Below are positions 55,627 through 63,999 of a DNA stretch of 64,000 bases, in pieces. Position numbers and translations under genes: made by a program. The stretch comes from CAXBOO01 sp963977425 (GTDB lineage Bacteria > Bacteroidota > Bacteroidia > Flavobacteriales_D > Luteibaculaceae). The DNA lies in NCBI GenBank assembly GCA_963977425.1, contig CAXBOO010000001.1, positions 372,001 through 436,000 of the forward strand, given 5' to 3'. The first letter of the stretch is position 1. Each line of letters starts with the position of its first letter. The notes under the pieces are model-generated. The model had not been told where the DNA came from. It saw only the letters and a program-made list of their open reading frames with translations, and ran no database searches.

Positions 55627-56154
55627 ATGGGGATAAAAAAAATAATAGCACTTTTTGTTTGCTTAGTTTCTATTCAAGTTCTTTCTGCTCAACGTGTTAT
55701 GTTGGTTGATAGTGACTTTATTATGGAGAATGTTCCAGAATTTAAAGAAGCTCAAGAAAAATTGAATTCGCTGTCAAAACAGTGGCAAGGTGAAATCGAA
55801 AGCCGTTATAAAGCCATTGCCGAAATGAAAAGCGCATATCAAGCTGAATTGGTATTGCTTACCAATGAAATGCGTGAAAATCGCTTGGCAGAAATTGAAG
55901 TGAAGGAAAAAGAAGTAATAGAGCTTCAGCAAGCAAAATTTGGTACAGATGGAGAGCTGTTTAAGAAAAATCAAGAATTGGTTCAACCTGTTCAAGAAAA
56001 ACTTTACACAGCCATTAAGGATGTTGCTGAATCGGGTAATTACGATTTAGTGATTGATAAAGCCACACAAAATTCGGTTTTGTATTCCGATCCTAAATTG
56101 GACAAAAGCCTTACCGTACTCAGAAAAATGGGGGTAAAACTTTCGGCTAATTAA
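55627..56154 (+). CDS. OmpH/Skp family periplasmic chaperone, copy 1
   Basis: I place the start at the ATG at 55627 (MGIKKIIALF), which gives a proper signal peptide (cleavage after LSA) and 175 residues; the longer reading frame overlaps bamA without support. The mature protein is a coiled-coil tentacle (about residues 45-120, rich in Lys, Glu and Gln) with a beta segment at each end (VMLVDSDFIMENVPEF; YDLVIDKATQNSVLYSD), as in Skp. It should hold unfolded outer-membrane proteins for BamA. It sits 13 bases after bamA. Confidence 0.92.
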   Translation: MGIKKIIALFVCLVSIQVLSAQRVMLVDSDFIMENVPEFKEAQEKLNSLSKQWQGEIESRYKAIAEMKSAYQAELVLLTNEMRENRLAEIEVKEKEVIELQQAKFGTDGELFKKNQELVQPVQEKLYTAIKDVAESGNYDLVIDKATQNSVLYSDPKLDKSLTVLRKMGVKLSAN

Positions 56155-56168
56155 GTAGAATAAAAAAA

Positions 56169-56176
56169 TACATTTG
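56169..56176 (+). promoter_or_regulatory. Bacteroidota -7 promoter element of ompH copy 2
   Basis: TACATTTG fits TAnnTTTG exactly, 37 bases before the ATG at 56213. It overlaps an in-frame TTG at 56174, which rules out that codon as the start. Confidence 0.6.
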
Positions 56177-56212
56177 CAGACAATAATTTTAAACTCGACA
56201 ATAACACAAAAT

Positions 56213-56710
56213 ATGAAAAAACACATCATACTTATGCTTGCCCTAGTGATAGGTTTCGCTGCAAGCGCACAAATCAGATTAGGACACATCAACTCTCAAG
56301 AGTTATTGGAAATGATGCCAGAAAAAACAGCTGCTTTCAAAAAAGCTGAAGCATTGGCAACTGAACTTCAAAAGAAATTGGAAACAATGTCTGCTGAATA
56401 CGAACAAAAAGTGACAGACTACCAAGCAAAAGAAGCTACAATGTCTCAAACTATCAAGCAATCTACAGTAGCAGAAATTACTAGTTTACAACAACGTATC
56501 CAACAGTTTCAGTCTACAGCTCAAGAAGAAATCGCAAAAGAAGAGCAAAGATTGTTGCAACCAATATTGGATAAAGCTCGTACTGCAATTTCTAACGTAG
56601 CAAAGGCTAATGGTTTTGCATACATCTTTGATATTTCAAGTGGAGCAACTGTTTACGAAGGTGGAGAGAATGTTTTGCCATTGGTAAAAAAAGAACTTGG
56701 AATTCAGTAA
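56213..56710 (+). CDS. OmpH/Skp family periplasmic chaperone, copy 2
   Basis: The ATG at 56213 gives 165 residues with a signal peptide (MKKHIILMLALVIGFAASA). The mature protein opens with IRLGHINSQELLEMMPEK, then a long coiled coil (about residues 45-115), and ends in FAYIFDISSGATVYEGGENV, the usual Skp/OmpH closing strand. It is a paralog of the gene upstream and can be made alone from its own promoter. A terminator lies just before murI. Confidence 0.92.
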   Translation: MKKHIILMLALVIGFAASAQIRLGHINSQELLEMMPEKTAAFKKAEALATELQKKLETMSAEYEQKVTDYQAKEATMSQTIKQSTVAEITSLQQRIQQFQSTAQEEIAKEEQRLLQPILDKARTAISNVAKANGFAYIFDISSGATVYEGGENVLPLVKKELGIQ

Positions 56711-56735
56711 TTCGTATTTCATAAAACAATATATT

Positions 56736-56760
56736 AACCACGTCTAGGCGTGGTTTTTTT
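56736..56760 (+). terminator. terminator touching the murI start codon
   Basis: A 7-bp stem (AACCACG with CGTGGTT) around a six-base loop ends in a run of T at 56754-56760. The murI ATG begins at 56761 directly after the run, so murI has no room for a leader downstream of the hairpin. Confidence 0.8.
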
Positions 56761-57546
56761 ATGCTCGAAAAAAAATATATAGGAGTTTTTGATTCAGGAA
56801 TTGGTGGACTAACGGTTGCGAGAGCAATCAAAGAACGCATGCCATCTTTGCCTCTCATTTATTTTGGTGATACAGCCCATTTGCCTTACGGAGATAAATC
56901 GCCAGAAAGCATCTTGAATTTCGCGAAAAAAATCATGCATTTCCTGTATGAAAAAGGTTGTACGCATATCGTGGTAGCCTGTAATTCAGCATCATCTGTA
57001 TTGGCTAAAAACGGAATCAGTACCTACAAATCCATTCCCATCATCAATGTTGTAGATCCTGTTGTAAATCACTTAGCCGATTGTGCTGTAAGTCAAATAG
57101 GAATAATTGGCACTAAAGCAACCGTTAACTCTGGAATATACGAAGATAAACTAGCTGCTGTGGCGAATCATATTACGGTAAAAAGTCTTGCAACACCACT
57201 TCTAGCTCCTATGATTGAAGAAGGATTCTTCACCAATAAAATAAGCAAAGTTGTCATCAATGAATACATCAAAGATGAAAAACTAAAAGGCATAGAAATG
57301 CTTGTGTTAGCTTGTACTCATTACCCTCTTATTCGAGCGGAAATACAAGCCATGTTACCAAAAATTCCAGTGATAGACAATGCAGAACTCACCGCTTTGG
57401 CACTCGAAAAAGAATTAGATGGAACGGTAAGTCAGTACTTTGCTGGTGAAGATTTGTTTTATGTAAGCGATTACACCGAAGCTTTCAGAAACAGTACCCG
57501 CTTTTTTTTCGGTGAAAAACTGAATTTAAACGTAGTTACTCTTTAA
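56761..57546 (+). CDS. murI: glutamate racemase
   Basis: MurI makes D-glutamate for peptidoglycan. The 261-residue protein has IGVFDSGIGGLTVA (D11) and the two catalytic cysteines C74 in VVACNSAS and C185 in VLACTHYPL, and it has a normal length. The start is fixed by the conserved domain, which begins only six residues in. It follows the ompH copy 2 terminator without a gap; expression would need read-through or a promoter inside the preceding region. The 3' end overlaps the convergent carbonic anhydrase-like gene by 11 bases. Confidence 0.95.
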   Translation: MLEKKYIGVFDSGIGGLTVARAIKERMPSLPLIYFGDTAHLPYGDKSPESILNFAKKIMHFLYEKGCTHIVVACNSASSVLAKNGISTYKSIPIINVVDPVVNHLADCAVSQIGIIGTKATVNSGIYEDKLAAVANHITVKSLATPLLAPMIEEGFFTNKISKVVINEYIKDEKLKGIEMLVLACTHYPLIRAEIQAMLPKIPVIDNAELTALALEKELDGTVSQYFAGEDLFYVSDYTEAFRNSTRFFFGEKLNLNVVTL

Positions 57547-58051
57547 ACCAACTAGCGTATTTCACGTAGTTTTTAGCAATACGTTGAACTTCTCCAGCAA
57601 ACAATTCTGGTGATAGAGTTTTTATCTTTTTAGCCGGATTTCCAGCATAAACACTCCACGATTCACACACGGTATTTTGTGTTACAACTGCACCAGCACC
57701 AATAATTACATTAGAATGTATGTGCACGTTGTCCATTACAATTGCGCCCATTCCTATCAAAACATTGTCTTCAACAGTACAACCGTGAACTAAGGCGTTG
57801 TGGCCAATGCTTACGTTGTTGCCTATAGTTGTTGGGTATTTTTTATAAGTGCAATGTATTACTGCTCCATCTTGGATGTTAACTCTTCGCCCCATTTTGA
57901 TGTAGTTTACATCAGCCCTAACTACAGCGTTGAACCAAAATGAACAATCGTCTCCGCATTTCAGTTTACCAATTAAAGTAGCGTTTGGAGCAACAAAACA
58001 ATTGTCGCCTAATTCTGGGCTTTCGCCTCGAACAGTTATGATGTGTGGCAT
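57536..58051 (-). CDS. gamma carbonic anhydrase family protein
   Basis: This 171-residue left-handed beta-helix protein of hexapeptide repeats has three histidines placed as in gamma carbonic anhydrases (H66, H84, H89: AVIHC, SIGHNALVHG). Related proteins hydrate CO2 or act as acyl carriers or transferases, and activity cannot be inferred with certainty. It is probably a trimer in the cytoplasm. It stands alone on the minus strand and overlaps the murI end by 11 bases. Confidence 0.9.
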   Translation of the reverse strand: MPHIITVRGESPELGDNCFVAPNATLIGKLKCGDDCSFWFNAVVRADVNYIKMGRRVNIQDGAVIHCTYKKYPTTIGNNVSIGHNALVHGCTVEDNVLIGMGAIVMDNVHIHSNVIIGAGAVVTQNTVCESWSVYAGNPAKKIKTLSPELFAGEVQRIAKNYVKYASWFKE

Positions 58052-58141
58052 AGAATGGAATTTGAGCCGAAAAATAGACTTAAATTCTTAAAAGAAATTA
58101 AAGTATCGCTATCAAACTAGCTTTTCTGGTAAACTGCTTTG

Positions 58142-58149
58142 TACATTTG
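58142..58149 (+). promoter_or_regulatory. Bacteroidota -7 promoter element of nfuA-like gene
   Basis: TACATTTG is an exact TAnnTTTG match, 20 bases before the ATG at 58169. Confidence 0.6.
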
Positions 58150-58168
58150 CGGCCACAAATAATTACTG

Positions 58169-58771
58169 ATGTCTAAAATTCCAAGTACTGTATATGCTGA
58201 AATGACTCCCAATCCTAAAACCATGAAATTTGTTGCCAACAGATTGATGGTAAAAGGTGGAGGAACTGTAGAGTTTTTCAGCAAAGCAGAAGCAAGAGGT
58301 CACTCAGCTTTAGCCGACGATTTGTTCAATTTCCCTTTTATAGAGTCTTTGTTTTTTACTAAAAACTTTGTTACAGTAACTCAAAACGGTGCGGCCGATT
58401 GGGATATGGTTAATATGCAATTGCGTGAATTTATCCGCGACTTTTTGCAATCAACTGAGTTTGCTGTAGAAAGTATTCCTGCTCCAAAAGAAAACGGGAC
58501 AGCATCCGAATCTAAAAATCAAGCTCCAGTAGAACCATCAGAATTGGACGAGCCAATTAAAAAACTTTTGGATGAATATGTGCGACCAGCTGTAGAAGGC
58601 GATGGCGGTGCTATTGATTTTAAAAGCTATAAGGATGGTGTTGTAACTGTTATTTTGAAAGGAGCATGCAGTGGATGCCCAAGCAGTACAGCAACATTAA
58701 AAGGCGGCATAGAGCAATTGTTGAAGTCTAAATTGCCTAGTGTAACCGAAGTTGTTGCAGAAGAATTGTAG
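58169..58771 (+). CDS. Nfu-type iron-sulfur scaffold protein
   Basis: The 200-residue protein has an N-terminal Nfu_N domain (about residues 8-95, with MTPNPKTMKFVANR) and a C-terminal Nfu domain with the cluster ligands C167-S-G-C170 in GACSGCPSS. It carries [4Fe-4S] clusters to target enzymes in the cytoplasm. It is the second Nfu protein in the window; the smaller one at 21795 lacks the N-terminal domain. Both are probably active carriers. The 257 bases after it contain only a loose AGCCTTT/AAAGGCT inverted repeat and no gene. Confidence 0.94.
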   Translation: MSKIPSTVYAEMTPNPKTMKFVANRLMVKGGGTVEFFSKAEARGHSALADDLFNFPFIESLFFTKNFVTVTQNGAADWDMVNMQLREFIRDFLQSTEFAVESIPAPKENGTASESKNQAPVEPSELDEPIKKLLDEYVRPAVEGDGGAIDFKSYKDGVVTVILKGACSGCPSSTATLKGGIEQLLKSKLPSVTEVVAEEL

Positions 58772-59028
58772 CATCCATTCATAGCCTTTTAGCGTGAAGA
58801 TGATAAAGGCTTAATGACTGAATGTTGAAATTAAATATCTATAGATTAGTTATTTAACCGTGTGTTATTTGATGTGTAAAATTAGATAATGCAGCTGTTT
58901 TAGAAGCAGATGAAACCTTATTTAATAAGTATATTGGATTGTAAATTCAATAAGCCAGTGAACTTATTATCCTGAAGTTAAAAGAAACAATTTTTATTTC
59001 TACTATTTTTACCCCATATTTTTAAGTT

Positions 59029-59730
59029 TTGAGCAATTCACTGGTAATTATCCCAACATACAACGAGAAGGAAAACGTACAAGCAATAATAGAAGCTGTT
59101 TTCGAAAACACCGACTATCACGTACTTATCGTTGATGATAGTTCGCCAGACGGTACCGCTGATATTGTAAAAGGTATGGCAGAAAAGACAGACAGGTTGT
59201 TTTTGCTAAGTAGAGCAGGAAAACAAGGTTTGGGGACAGCCTATATAGCGGGTTTTAGATATGCCTTAGAGCATAACTATGAATACATTTTTGAAATGGA
59301 TGCCGATTTCTCTCATAACCCTAAAGATTTACCTCGCTTACGTGCTGCTTGCGAAAATGGAGCTGATTTAAGTGTTGGTTCTCGTTACTGTAAAGGTGGT
59401 AAGGTGAGCAATTGGCCTTTGAATAGAATTTTGATGTCTTACTTAGCTTCAGTTTATGTACGAGCTATTTTGTGGGTTCCGTTTAAGGATACTACAGCAG
59501 GCTTCAAATGCTATACAGCGAAAGTATTGCGAGCAATCGATTTAGATAATATCAAATTTGTGGGTTATGCATTTCAAATTGAAATGAAATACAAAGCACA
59601 CAAACTTGGTTTTAAAGTGGGCGAAGTTCCAATTACCTTTATCGATCGTCAGTTAGGGAAAAGTAAAATGAACATGGGTATTTTCAATGAAGCCATTACA
59701 GGCGTATTGAAAATGCGTTTCAGTAAATAA
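59029..59730 (+). CDS. polyprenol monophosphomannose synthase-like glycosyltransferase
   Basis: The 233-residue GT2 protein begins NSLVIIPTYNEKENV, has LIVDDSSPDGTADI and the DxD in EMDADFSHNP, and ends RQLGKSKMNMGIFNEA, as in dolichol/polyprenol-phosphate mannose synthases (Ppm1/DPM1). It transfers a sugar, usually mannose from GDP-mannose, to a polyprenyl phosphate. Start is TTG (59029); no ATG lies near. dihydroorotase follows 8 bases later, a Flavobacteriia arrangement I recall but cannot verify here. Confidence 0.9.
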   Translation: MSNSLVIIPTYNEKENVQAIIEAVFENTDYHVLIVDDSSPDGTADIVKGMAEKTDRLFLLSRAGKQGLGTAYIAGFRYALEHNYEYIFEMDADFSHNPKDLPRLRAACENGADLSVGSRYCKGGKVSNWPLNRILMSYLASVYVRAILWVPFKDTTAGFKCYTAKVLRAIDLDNIKFVGYAFQIEMKYKAHKLGFKVGEVPITFIDRQLGKSKMNMGIFNEAITGVLKMRFSK

Positions 59731-59738
59731 AAAACTCA

Positions 59739-61064
59739 ATGGCATACATCATTAAGAATGCCCAATTGGTTAGCAGTGAAGGGATTCTTTCTGCTGATGT
59801 GTTGGTTGTAAACGATAAAATCGAGCGCATTGCACCTCAAATTGAGAATGCTAACAATGCAAAAGAAATAAATGCTGAAGGAAAATTCCTTTTTGCTGGC
59901 GCTATAGACGATCAAGTACATTTTCGTGAGCCAGGTCTTACGCACAAAGGAAATATAAAATCGGAATCGCTGGCAGCATTGGCAGGTGGTATTACATCGT
60001 TCATGGAAATGCCCAACACCAATCCGCAATCGCTAACACAAGAGCTTTTGCAAGCCAAATACGATATTGCAGCGGCCAACAGTCCTGTGAATTACTCCTT
60101 CTTTATGGGAGCGTCCAACGAAAATCTAGAAGAAGTACTTAAAACCGATCCTAAAAAGGTATGTGGTGTAAAAGTATTCATGGGATCTTCAACAGGAAAT
60201 ATGTTGGTAGACAATCGTGAGGTTTTAACTAATTTGTTCAGTCAATGGCCGCATCTTATTGCAACCCATTGCGAAGAAGAGTCGGTTGTTAGACGCAACT
60301 TAGAAATTGCCAAGCAACAATTTGGCGACAATATTCCGTTCGAACAACATCCTATTATTAGAAGCCACGAAGCCTGTTACGAATCTTCTTCTAAAGCGGT
60401 GGCTTTAGCGAAAGAAACAGGAGCAAGACTGCATATTTTACATATATCTACTGCTAAAGAATTGTCTTTGTTTGAAGCAGGACCAGTAGAAAATAAAAAA
60501 ATCACAGCAGAGGCTTGTATCCATCATTTATGGTTTAGCGATGCCGATTATGCCACCAAAGGCAGCTTGATAAAATGGAATCCAGCAGTAAAGACGGCCA
60601 GTGACCGAGAAGCTATTCGTGCGGCGGTTAAAGACGATGTTATCGATGTTTTAGCAACCGATCATGCTCCTCATACATTCGAAGAAAAAAGCGGGAACTA
60701 TATGACAGCACCATCTGGTGGACCATTGGTTCAACATGCTTTTATGGCTGCGCTTGATTTAGTTGAACAAGGAGTGTTTACTTATAGTGAAGTAGCCAAA
60801 AAAATGTCGGAAGCTCCTGCCAAACTATTCCGCATAGGCGATAGAGGATTTTTGAAAGAAGGCATGAAAGCCGATTTGGTTTTAATCAACAAAAACAAGT
60901 ACACGGTTACTAAAGATAATTTGCTTTATAAATGTGGTTGGAGTCCTTTTGAAGGGCATACGTTCTCTCATTCTATTGAAAAAACATGGGTGAATGGTAA
61001 ACTTATGTGGGATGGTGCTCTTGTTAACGATGCAAAGGGTGAAAGACTGACGTTTGATGTTTAA
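59739..61064 (+). CDS. pyrC: dihydroorotase
   Basis: Dihydroorotase interconverts carbamoyl-aspartate and dihydroorotate in pyrimidine synthesis. The 441-residue amidohydrolase has FAGAIDDQVHFREPGLTHKG (H61, R63), MEMPNTNP, the CGVKVFMGSS lysine site, HCEEES, LHILHIST, and ATDHAPH. The usual HVH is QVH here (Q59-V60-H61), a variant I recall from Bacteroidota dihydroorotases. The gene overlaps the DUF4296 gene's start by 8 bases. It sits after the polyprenol mannosyltransferase gene in one operon. Confidence 0.9.
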   Translation: MAYIIKNAQLVSSEGILSADVLVVNDKIERIAPQIENANNAKEINAEGKFLFAGAIDDQVHFREPGLTHKGNIKSESLAALAGGITSFMEMPNTNPQSLTQELLQAKYDIAAANSPVNYSFFMGASNENLEEVLKTDPKKVCGVKVFMGSSTGNMLVDNREVLTNLFSQWPHLIATHCEEESVVRRNLEIAKQQFGDNIPFEQHPIIRSHEACYESSSKAVALAKETGARLHILHISTAKELSLFEAGPVENKKITAEACIHHLWFSDADYATKGSLIKWNPAVKTASDREAIRAAVKDDVIDVLATDHAPHTFEEKSGNYMTAPSGGPLVQHAFMAALDLVEQGVFTYSEVAKKMSEAPAKLFRIGDRGFLKEGMKADLVLINKNKYTVTKDNLLYKCGWSPFEGHTFSHSIEKTWVNGKLMWDGALVNDAKGERLTFDV

Positions 61065-61488
61065 AACTTTAGGCATAATGTTGGCCATGGTGGTTTTTGT
61101 AACTGCTTGCGACCAAAAGAAAGAATATACTGAAAGCGAACTGGATTTTTATGCTAATGTTTTAACTCAATTGTACTTGGTGCAAGGGTATGATAATGCT
61201 AAACTTCGAGAATCTGGTGATACCATGTTGTTGGATAAGTTCAATACCGATACCATTTACGCTTTGTACGGAACAACAGAAGCAGAATTCAAACGTCAAT
61301 ACGACGAATTAAAAAAAGATCCCGAATCCTTTAATGCTGCTTATGCAATCATCAATACAAGGTTGGATAGTTTGCAAATGAGTTTGAAGCGTCAGTCTAA
61401 ATTAAGCTACTCTTTGCCTTTGCCTAAAAACTTAATGCTTTCTTCAAGCGAAGATTCTATTGCATCCGAATCAGGTAAGCAAGAGTAA
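61057..61488 (+). CDS. DUF4296 lipoprotein
   Basis: The ATG at 61057 is taken over a TTG one codon upstream, giving 143 residues. The signal is a lipoprotein type with lipobox VTAC (MFKTLGIMLAMVVFVTAC). The rest is a helical, charged domain of the DUF4296 group found in Bacteroidota, with a Ser-rich tail. Function unknown. Its last 82 bases run antisense to the end of the convergent epimerase gene. It is the third gene of the mannosyltransferase-dihydroorotase operon. Confidence 0.85.
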   Translation: MFKTLGIMLAMVVFVTACDQKKEYTESELDFYANVLTQLYLVQGYDNAKLRESGDTMLLDKFNTDTIYALYGTTEAEFKRQYDELKKDPESFNAAYAIINTRLDSLQMSLKRQSKLSYSLPLPKNLMLSSSEDSIASESGKQE

Positions 61489-62369
61489 TCACTATCGGTA
61501 GTAAGCGAATGAATGGTGTGCGAACGCAAACGTTGCTTGTTTATGAAAAGCACTTTGCCGAGGCCGCTTAATATTTGTAGTAGACGTAAAGTAGATTTCG
61601 AAATGAAAATTACACCCAGGTTACGAATGCTGCCTATGCTTTGTGCTACTGCTTTGTAATTAAGATTCTGACTTACCATTGTCGATGGCTTATATACCGA
61701 TTGGTTAAAGTCGCTCAACATTCTTTCAGCCAAAAATTGTGCGCTAATAAATCCGCTTCCACCACTAGTGTAAGGCATTTTACCAAAGACCGTTTTAAGC
61801 AACATTTTTCCCATGGGGTGTTCTTTTGGGCAAGGTCCTACTATTACACCTGCTCTGTAGATAGAAGTGTTCAATCCTTCTTCATGAGCGCGGATGAATT
61901 CTAATTCCCCCAAAAACTTGGTGTAACCATAAAGGCTGTTCCAATGCAAGTCTCCCCAACTGTATTTGCCTTTGTATTTTTTACCGATAGCGGCTATTGA
62001 ACTTAGGTATATCACCTTGGGTATTTGTTGTTCAATGCAAATATTTACGATGCGCTTACTGATGCTTACGTTGGCAGCAATCATTTCATTGATTTTACCG
62101 TCAAACTTTACTTTGGCAGCGCAGTGGTATACTTCATCGCAATTCTCCAAGGCCAAAGTAAGTGCTTGGCGGTCTTCGTAATCACATTCAATTATTTCTA
62201 ATAGATCTTTAGTGCAACCATAATGCGCTAATAATTGATGAAAAAAGTGATCATCAGAAGGTGTTTGCCTAACAAGTGCTTTTACTTTATAATGCTTTAG
62301 TAGGGCGTTGGCTGTAAGATGTGCCCCCATCATACCATTGGCACCTGTTATGGCAATTGTTTTTATCAT
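61407..62369 (-). CDS. NAD-dependent epimerase/dehydratase
   Basis: I use the ATG at 62369 (MIKTIAITG), since the earlier in-frame TTG at 62408 adds no conserved sequence; this gives 320 residues. The Rossmann motif is TGANGMMGAHL, then a short-chain dehydrogenase core with SSIAAIGKK and the catalytic Y/K pair in LYGYTKFLGE. It acts on a sugar nucleotide or sterol-like substrate; nothing in the sequence chooses. Its C-terminal 27 codons overlap the DUF4296 gene in antisense. It is divergent from tyrS. Confidence 0.87.
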   Translation of the reverse strand: MIKTIAITGANGMMGAHLTANALLKHYKVKALVRQTPSDDHFFHQLLAHYGCTKDLLEIIECDYEDRQALTLALENCDEVYHCAAKVKFDGKINEMIAANVSISKRIVNICIEQQIPKVIYLSSIAAIGKKYKGKYSWGDLHWNSLYGYTKFLGELEFIRAHEEGLNTSIYRAGVIVGPCPKEHPMGKMLLKTVFGKMPYTSGGSGFISAQFLAERMLSDFNQSVYKPSTMVSQNLNYKAVAQSIGSIRNLGVIFISKSTLRLLQILSGLGKVLFINKQRLRSHTIHSLTTDSDYSCLPDSDAIESSLEESIKFLGKGKE

Positions 62370-62437
62370 CCATGCAAATATGCTAAAGCTTTTTGTGTCG
62401 AGATTCAATCTGACTTCGAATAGTATTTACAGAACCT

Positions 62438-62445
62438 TATATTTG
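62438..62445 (+). promoter_or_regulatory. Bacteroidota -7 promoter element of tyrS
   Basis: TATATTTG is an exact TAnnTTTG match, 23 bases before the tyrS ATG. Confidence 0.6.
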
Positions 62446-62467
62446 CCGCCATAAGAGCAAAACAGTA

Positions 62468-63742
62468 ATGAAAAACTTTGTAGAAGAACTGAAATGGAGA
62501 GGAATGTTGCACGACTGTACACCAGACGCGGAACAAAAACTAATGGAAGGATCTACAAGTGGTTATGTGGGGTTTGATCCAACTGCCGATTCATTGCATG
62601 TTGGCAATTTGGTGCCCATTATGTTGCTTAAGCATTTTCAACGTTGCGGTCATAAACCAATTGCTTTGGTAGGTGGAGCAACAGGAATGGTAGGCGATCC
62701 ATCAGGTAAATCAGCAGAAAGAAACTTGCTGTCTATGGACATCATCCGTGGAAACGAAAATGCAATCAAAGCGCAATTGGAGAAGTTTTTAAGTTTTGAC
62801 GGCAATAACGCTGCCGAGATGGTAAACAACTACGATTGGTTTTCTGGCATTGGCTTTTTAGATTTTATTCGCGACGTTGGTAAGCACATTTCTGTGAATT
62901 ACATGATGGCTAAAGATTCTGTGAAAAAGCGTCTAGAAACAGGCATTAGTTATACAGAGTTTACGTACCAACTGATACAAGGCTACGATTTTTTGCACTT
63001 GTACAAGGAGAAAAATTGTACGGTTCAAATTGGTGGTTCTGACCAATGGGGAAACATCACCACAGGTACAGAATTGATTCGTAGAAGTGTAAGTGGTGTA
63101 GCACATGCTATTACTTGTCCATTGTTGACCAAGTCAGATGGTTCAAAATTCGGTAAGTCTGAGGCGGGGAATGTTTGGTTGGATAGAAACAAAACCACAC
63201 CCTTCCAGTTTTACCAGTTTTGGTTGAATGTAGCCGATGAAGATTGCGATAAATTATTGAAAACGTTTACATTTTTAGAGCAGCAAGAAATTGCAGATTT
63301 GATGGCGCAACACAACGAAGCTCCTCATTTGCGCTTGGCTCAAAAGAAATTAGCAGAAGAAATTACGGCCATGGTTCATAGTCTTGAAGATTTGGAAATG
63401 GCGATGGCTACCACGCAAATTATTTATGGTAAGTCAGACAAAAGCGATTTAGAAAAACTGAATCCGTCAACGATTTCTACTGTTTTTGAAGGCGTGCCTT
63501 CTGTTTCCTTAAGCAAAGCCGATTTATTGGGTGAAAACATTGTTGAGGTACTTTCTGAGAAAACCAATTTCTTGAAATCGAAAGGCGAAGCTCGCCGTGC
63601 ATTGAAGGAGAATTCGATTGCTGTAAACCGAGAGAAGGTAAATGACGAACTTGTTTTTGACGAAAGCCATTTCATTTCCAATGCATTTGTATTGCTTCAA
63701 AAAGGAAAGAAAAACTTCTTTTTGTTGAAGATTGAAGCTTAA
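62468..63742 (+). CDS. tyrS: tyrosyl-tRNA synthetase
   Basis: TyrS charges tRNA-Tyr. The 424-residue class I synthetase has the HIGH-like HVGN in FDPTADSLHVGNLVP, GGATGMVGDPSG, QGYDFLHL, GGSDQWGNIT for tyrosine binding, the KMSKS-like KFGKS, and an S4 RNA-binding domain in the last 70 residues. The length is standard. It starts from its own promoter, and nothing downstream belongs to it. Confidence 0.98.
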   Translation: MKNFVEELKWRGMLHDCTPDAEQKLMEGSTSGYVGFDPTADSLHVGNLVPIMLLKHFQRCGHKPIALVGGATGMVGDPSGKSAERNLLSMDIIRGNENAIKAQLEKFLSFDGNNAAEMVNNYDWFSGIGFLDFIRDVGKHISVNYMMAKDSVKKRLETGISYTEFTYQLIQGYDFLHLYKEKNCTVQIGGSDQWGNITTGTELIRRSVSGVAHAITCPLLTKSDGSKFGKSEAGNVWLDRNKTTPFQFYQFWLNVADEDCDKLLKTFTFLEQQEIADLMAQHNEAPHLRLAQKKLAEEITAMVHSLEDLEMAMATTQIIYGKSDKSDLEKLNPSTISTVFEGVPSVSLSKADLLGENIVEVLSEKTNFLKSKGEARRALKENSIAVNREKVNDELVFDESHFISNAFVLLQKGKKNFFLLKIEA

Positions 63743-63786
63743 ATGACGGGTTTGATGTTATGTTAGGACAGTGTCATGCCCTAAAT

Positions 63787-63999
63787 TTATTCGCTAACCA
63801 TAAGATTGCATCCGCGTAAGTCGCTTTGGTCAAAACGGCCTAGTACCTGAAAATGATTTCCTTCTCGTTTGCCTAAATCCTGTGTTTCAATAAAGGCGCA
63901 AGAATGCAAATTGGCTAAATCGATAACGTTAATTCCTCCACTGGTTTTGTGGTTGTTGTAATCAAAAGGATCGTCGCTTTGGCGTAGAACTATTTTCAT
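63787..63999 (-). CDS. hypothetical protein, possibly cut by window edge
   Basis: Seventy codons on the minus strand end at 63787 and begin with an ATG one base inside the right edge. It is unclear whether that ATG is the true start or part of a longer gene. The product is hydrophilic with no membrane segment and no motif I know; it has two cysteines. Frame length and lack of competing frames support a real coding region. Function unknown. Confidence 0.5.
   Translation of the reverse strand: MKIVLRQSDDPFDYNNHKTSGGINVIDLANLHSCAFIETQDLGKREGNHFQVLGRFDQSDLRGCNLMVSE

Noticed and set aside
58783..58816. AGCCTTT/AAAGGCT inverted repeat after the nfuA-like gene
   Set aside because: The stem is 7 bp with a loop of more than 15 bases and no T-run; not a convincing terminator.
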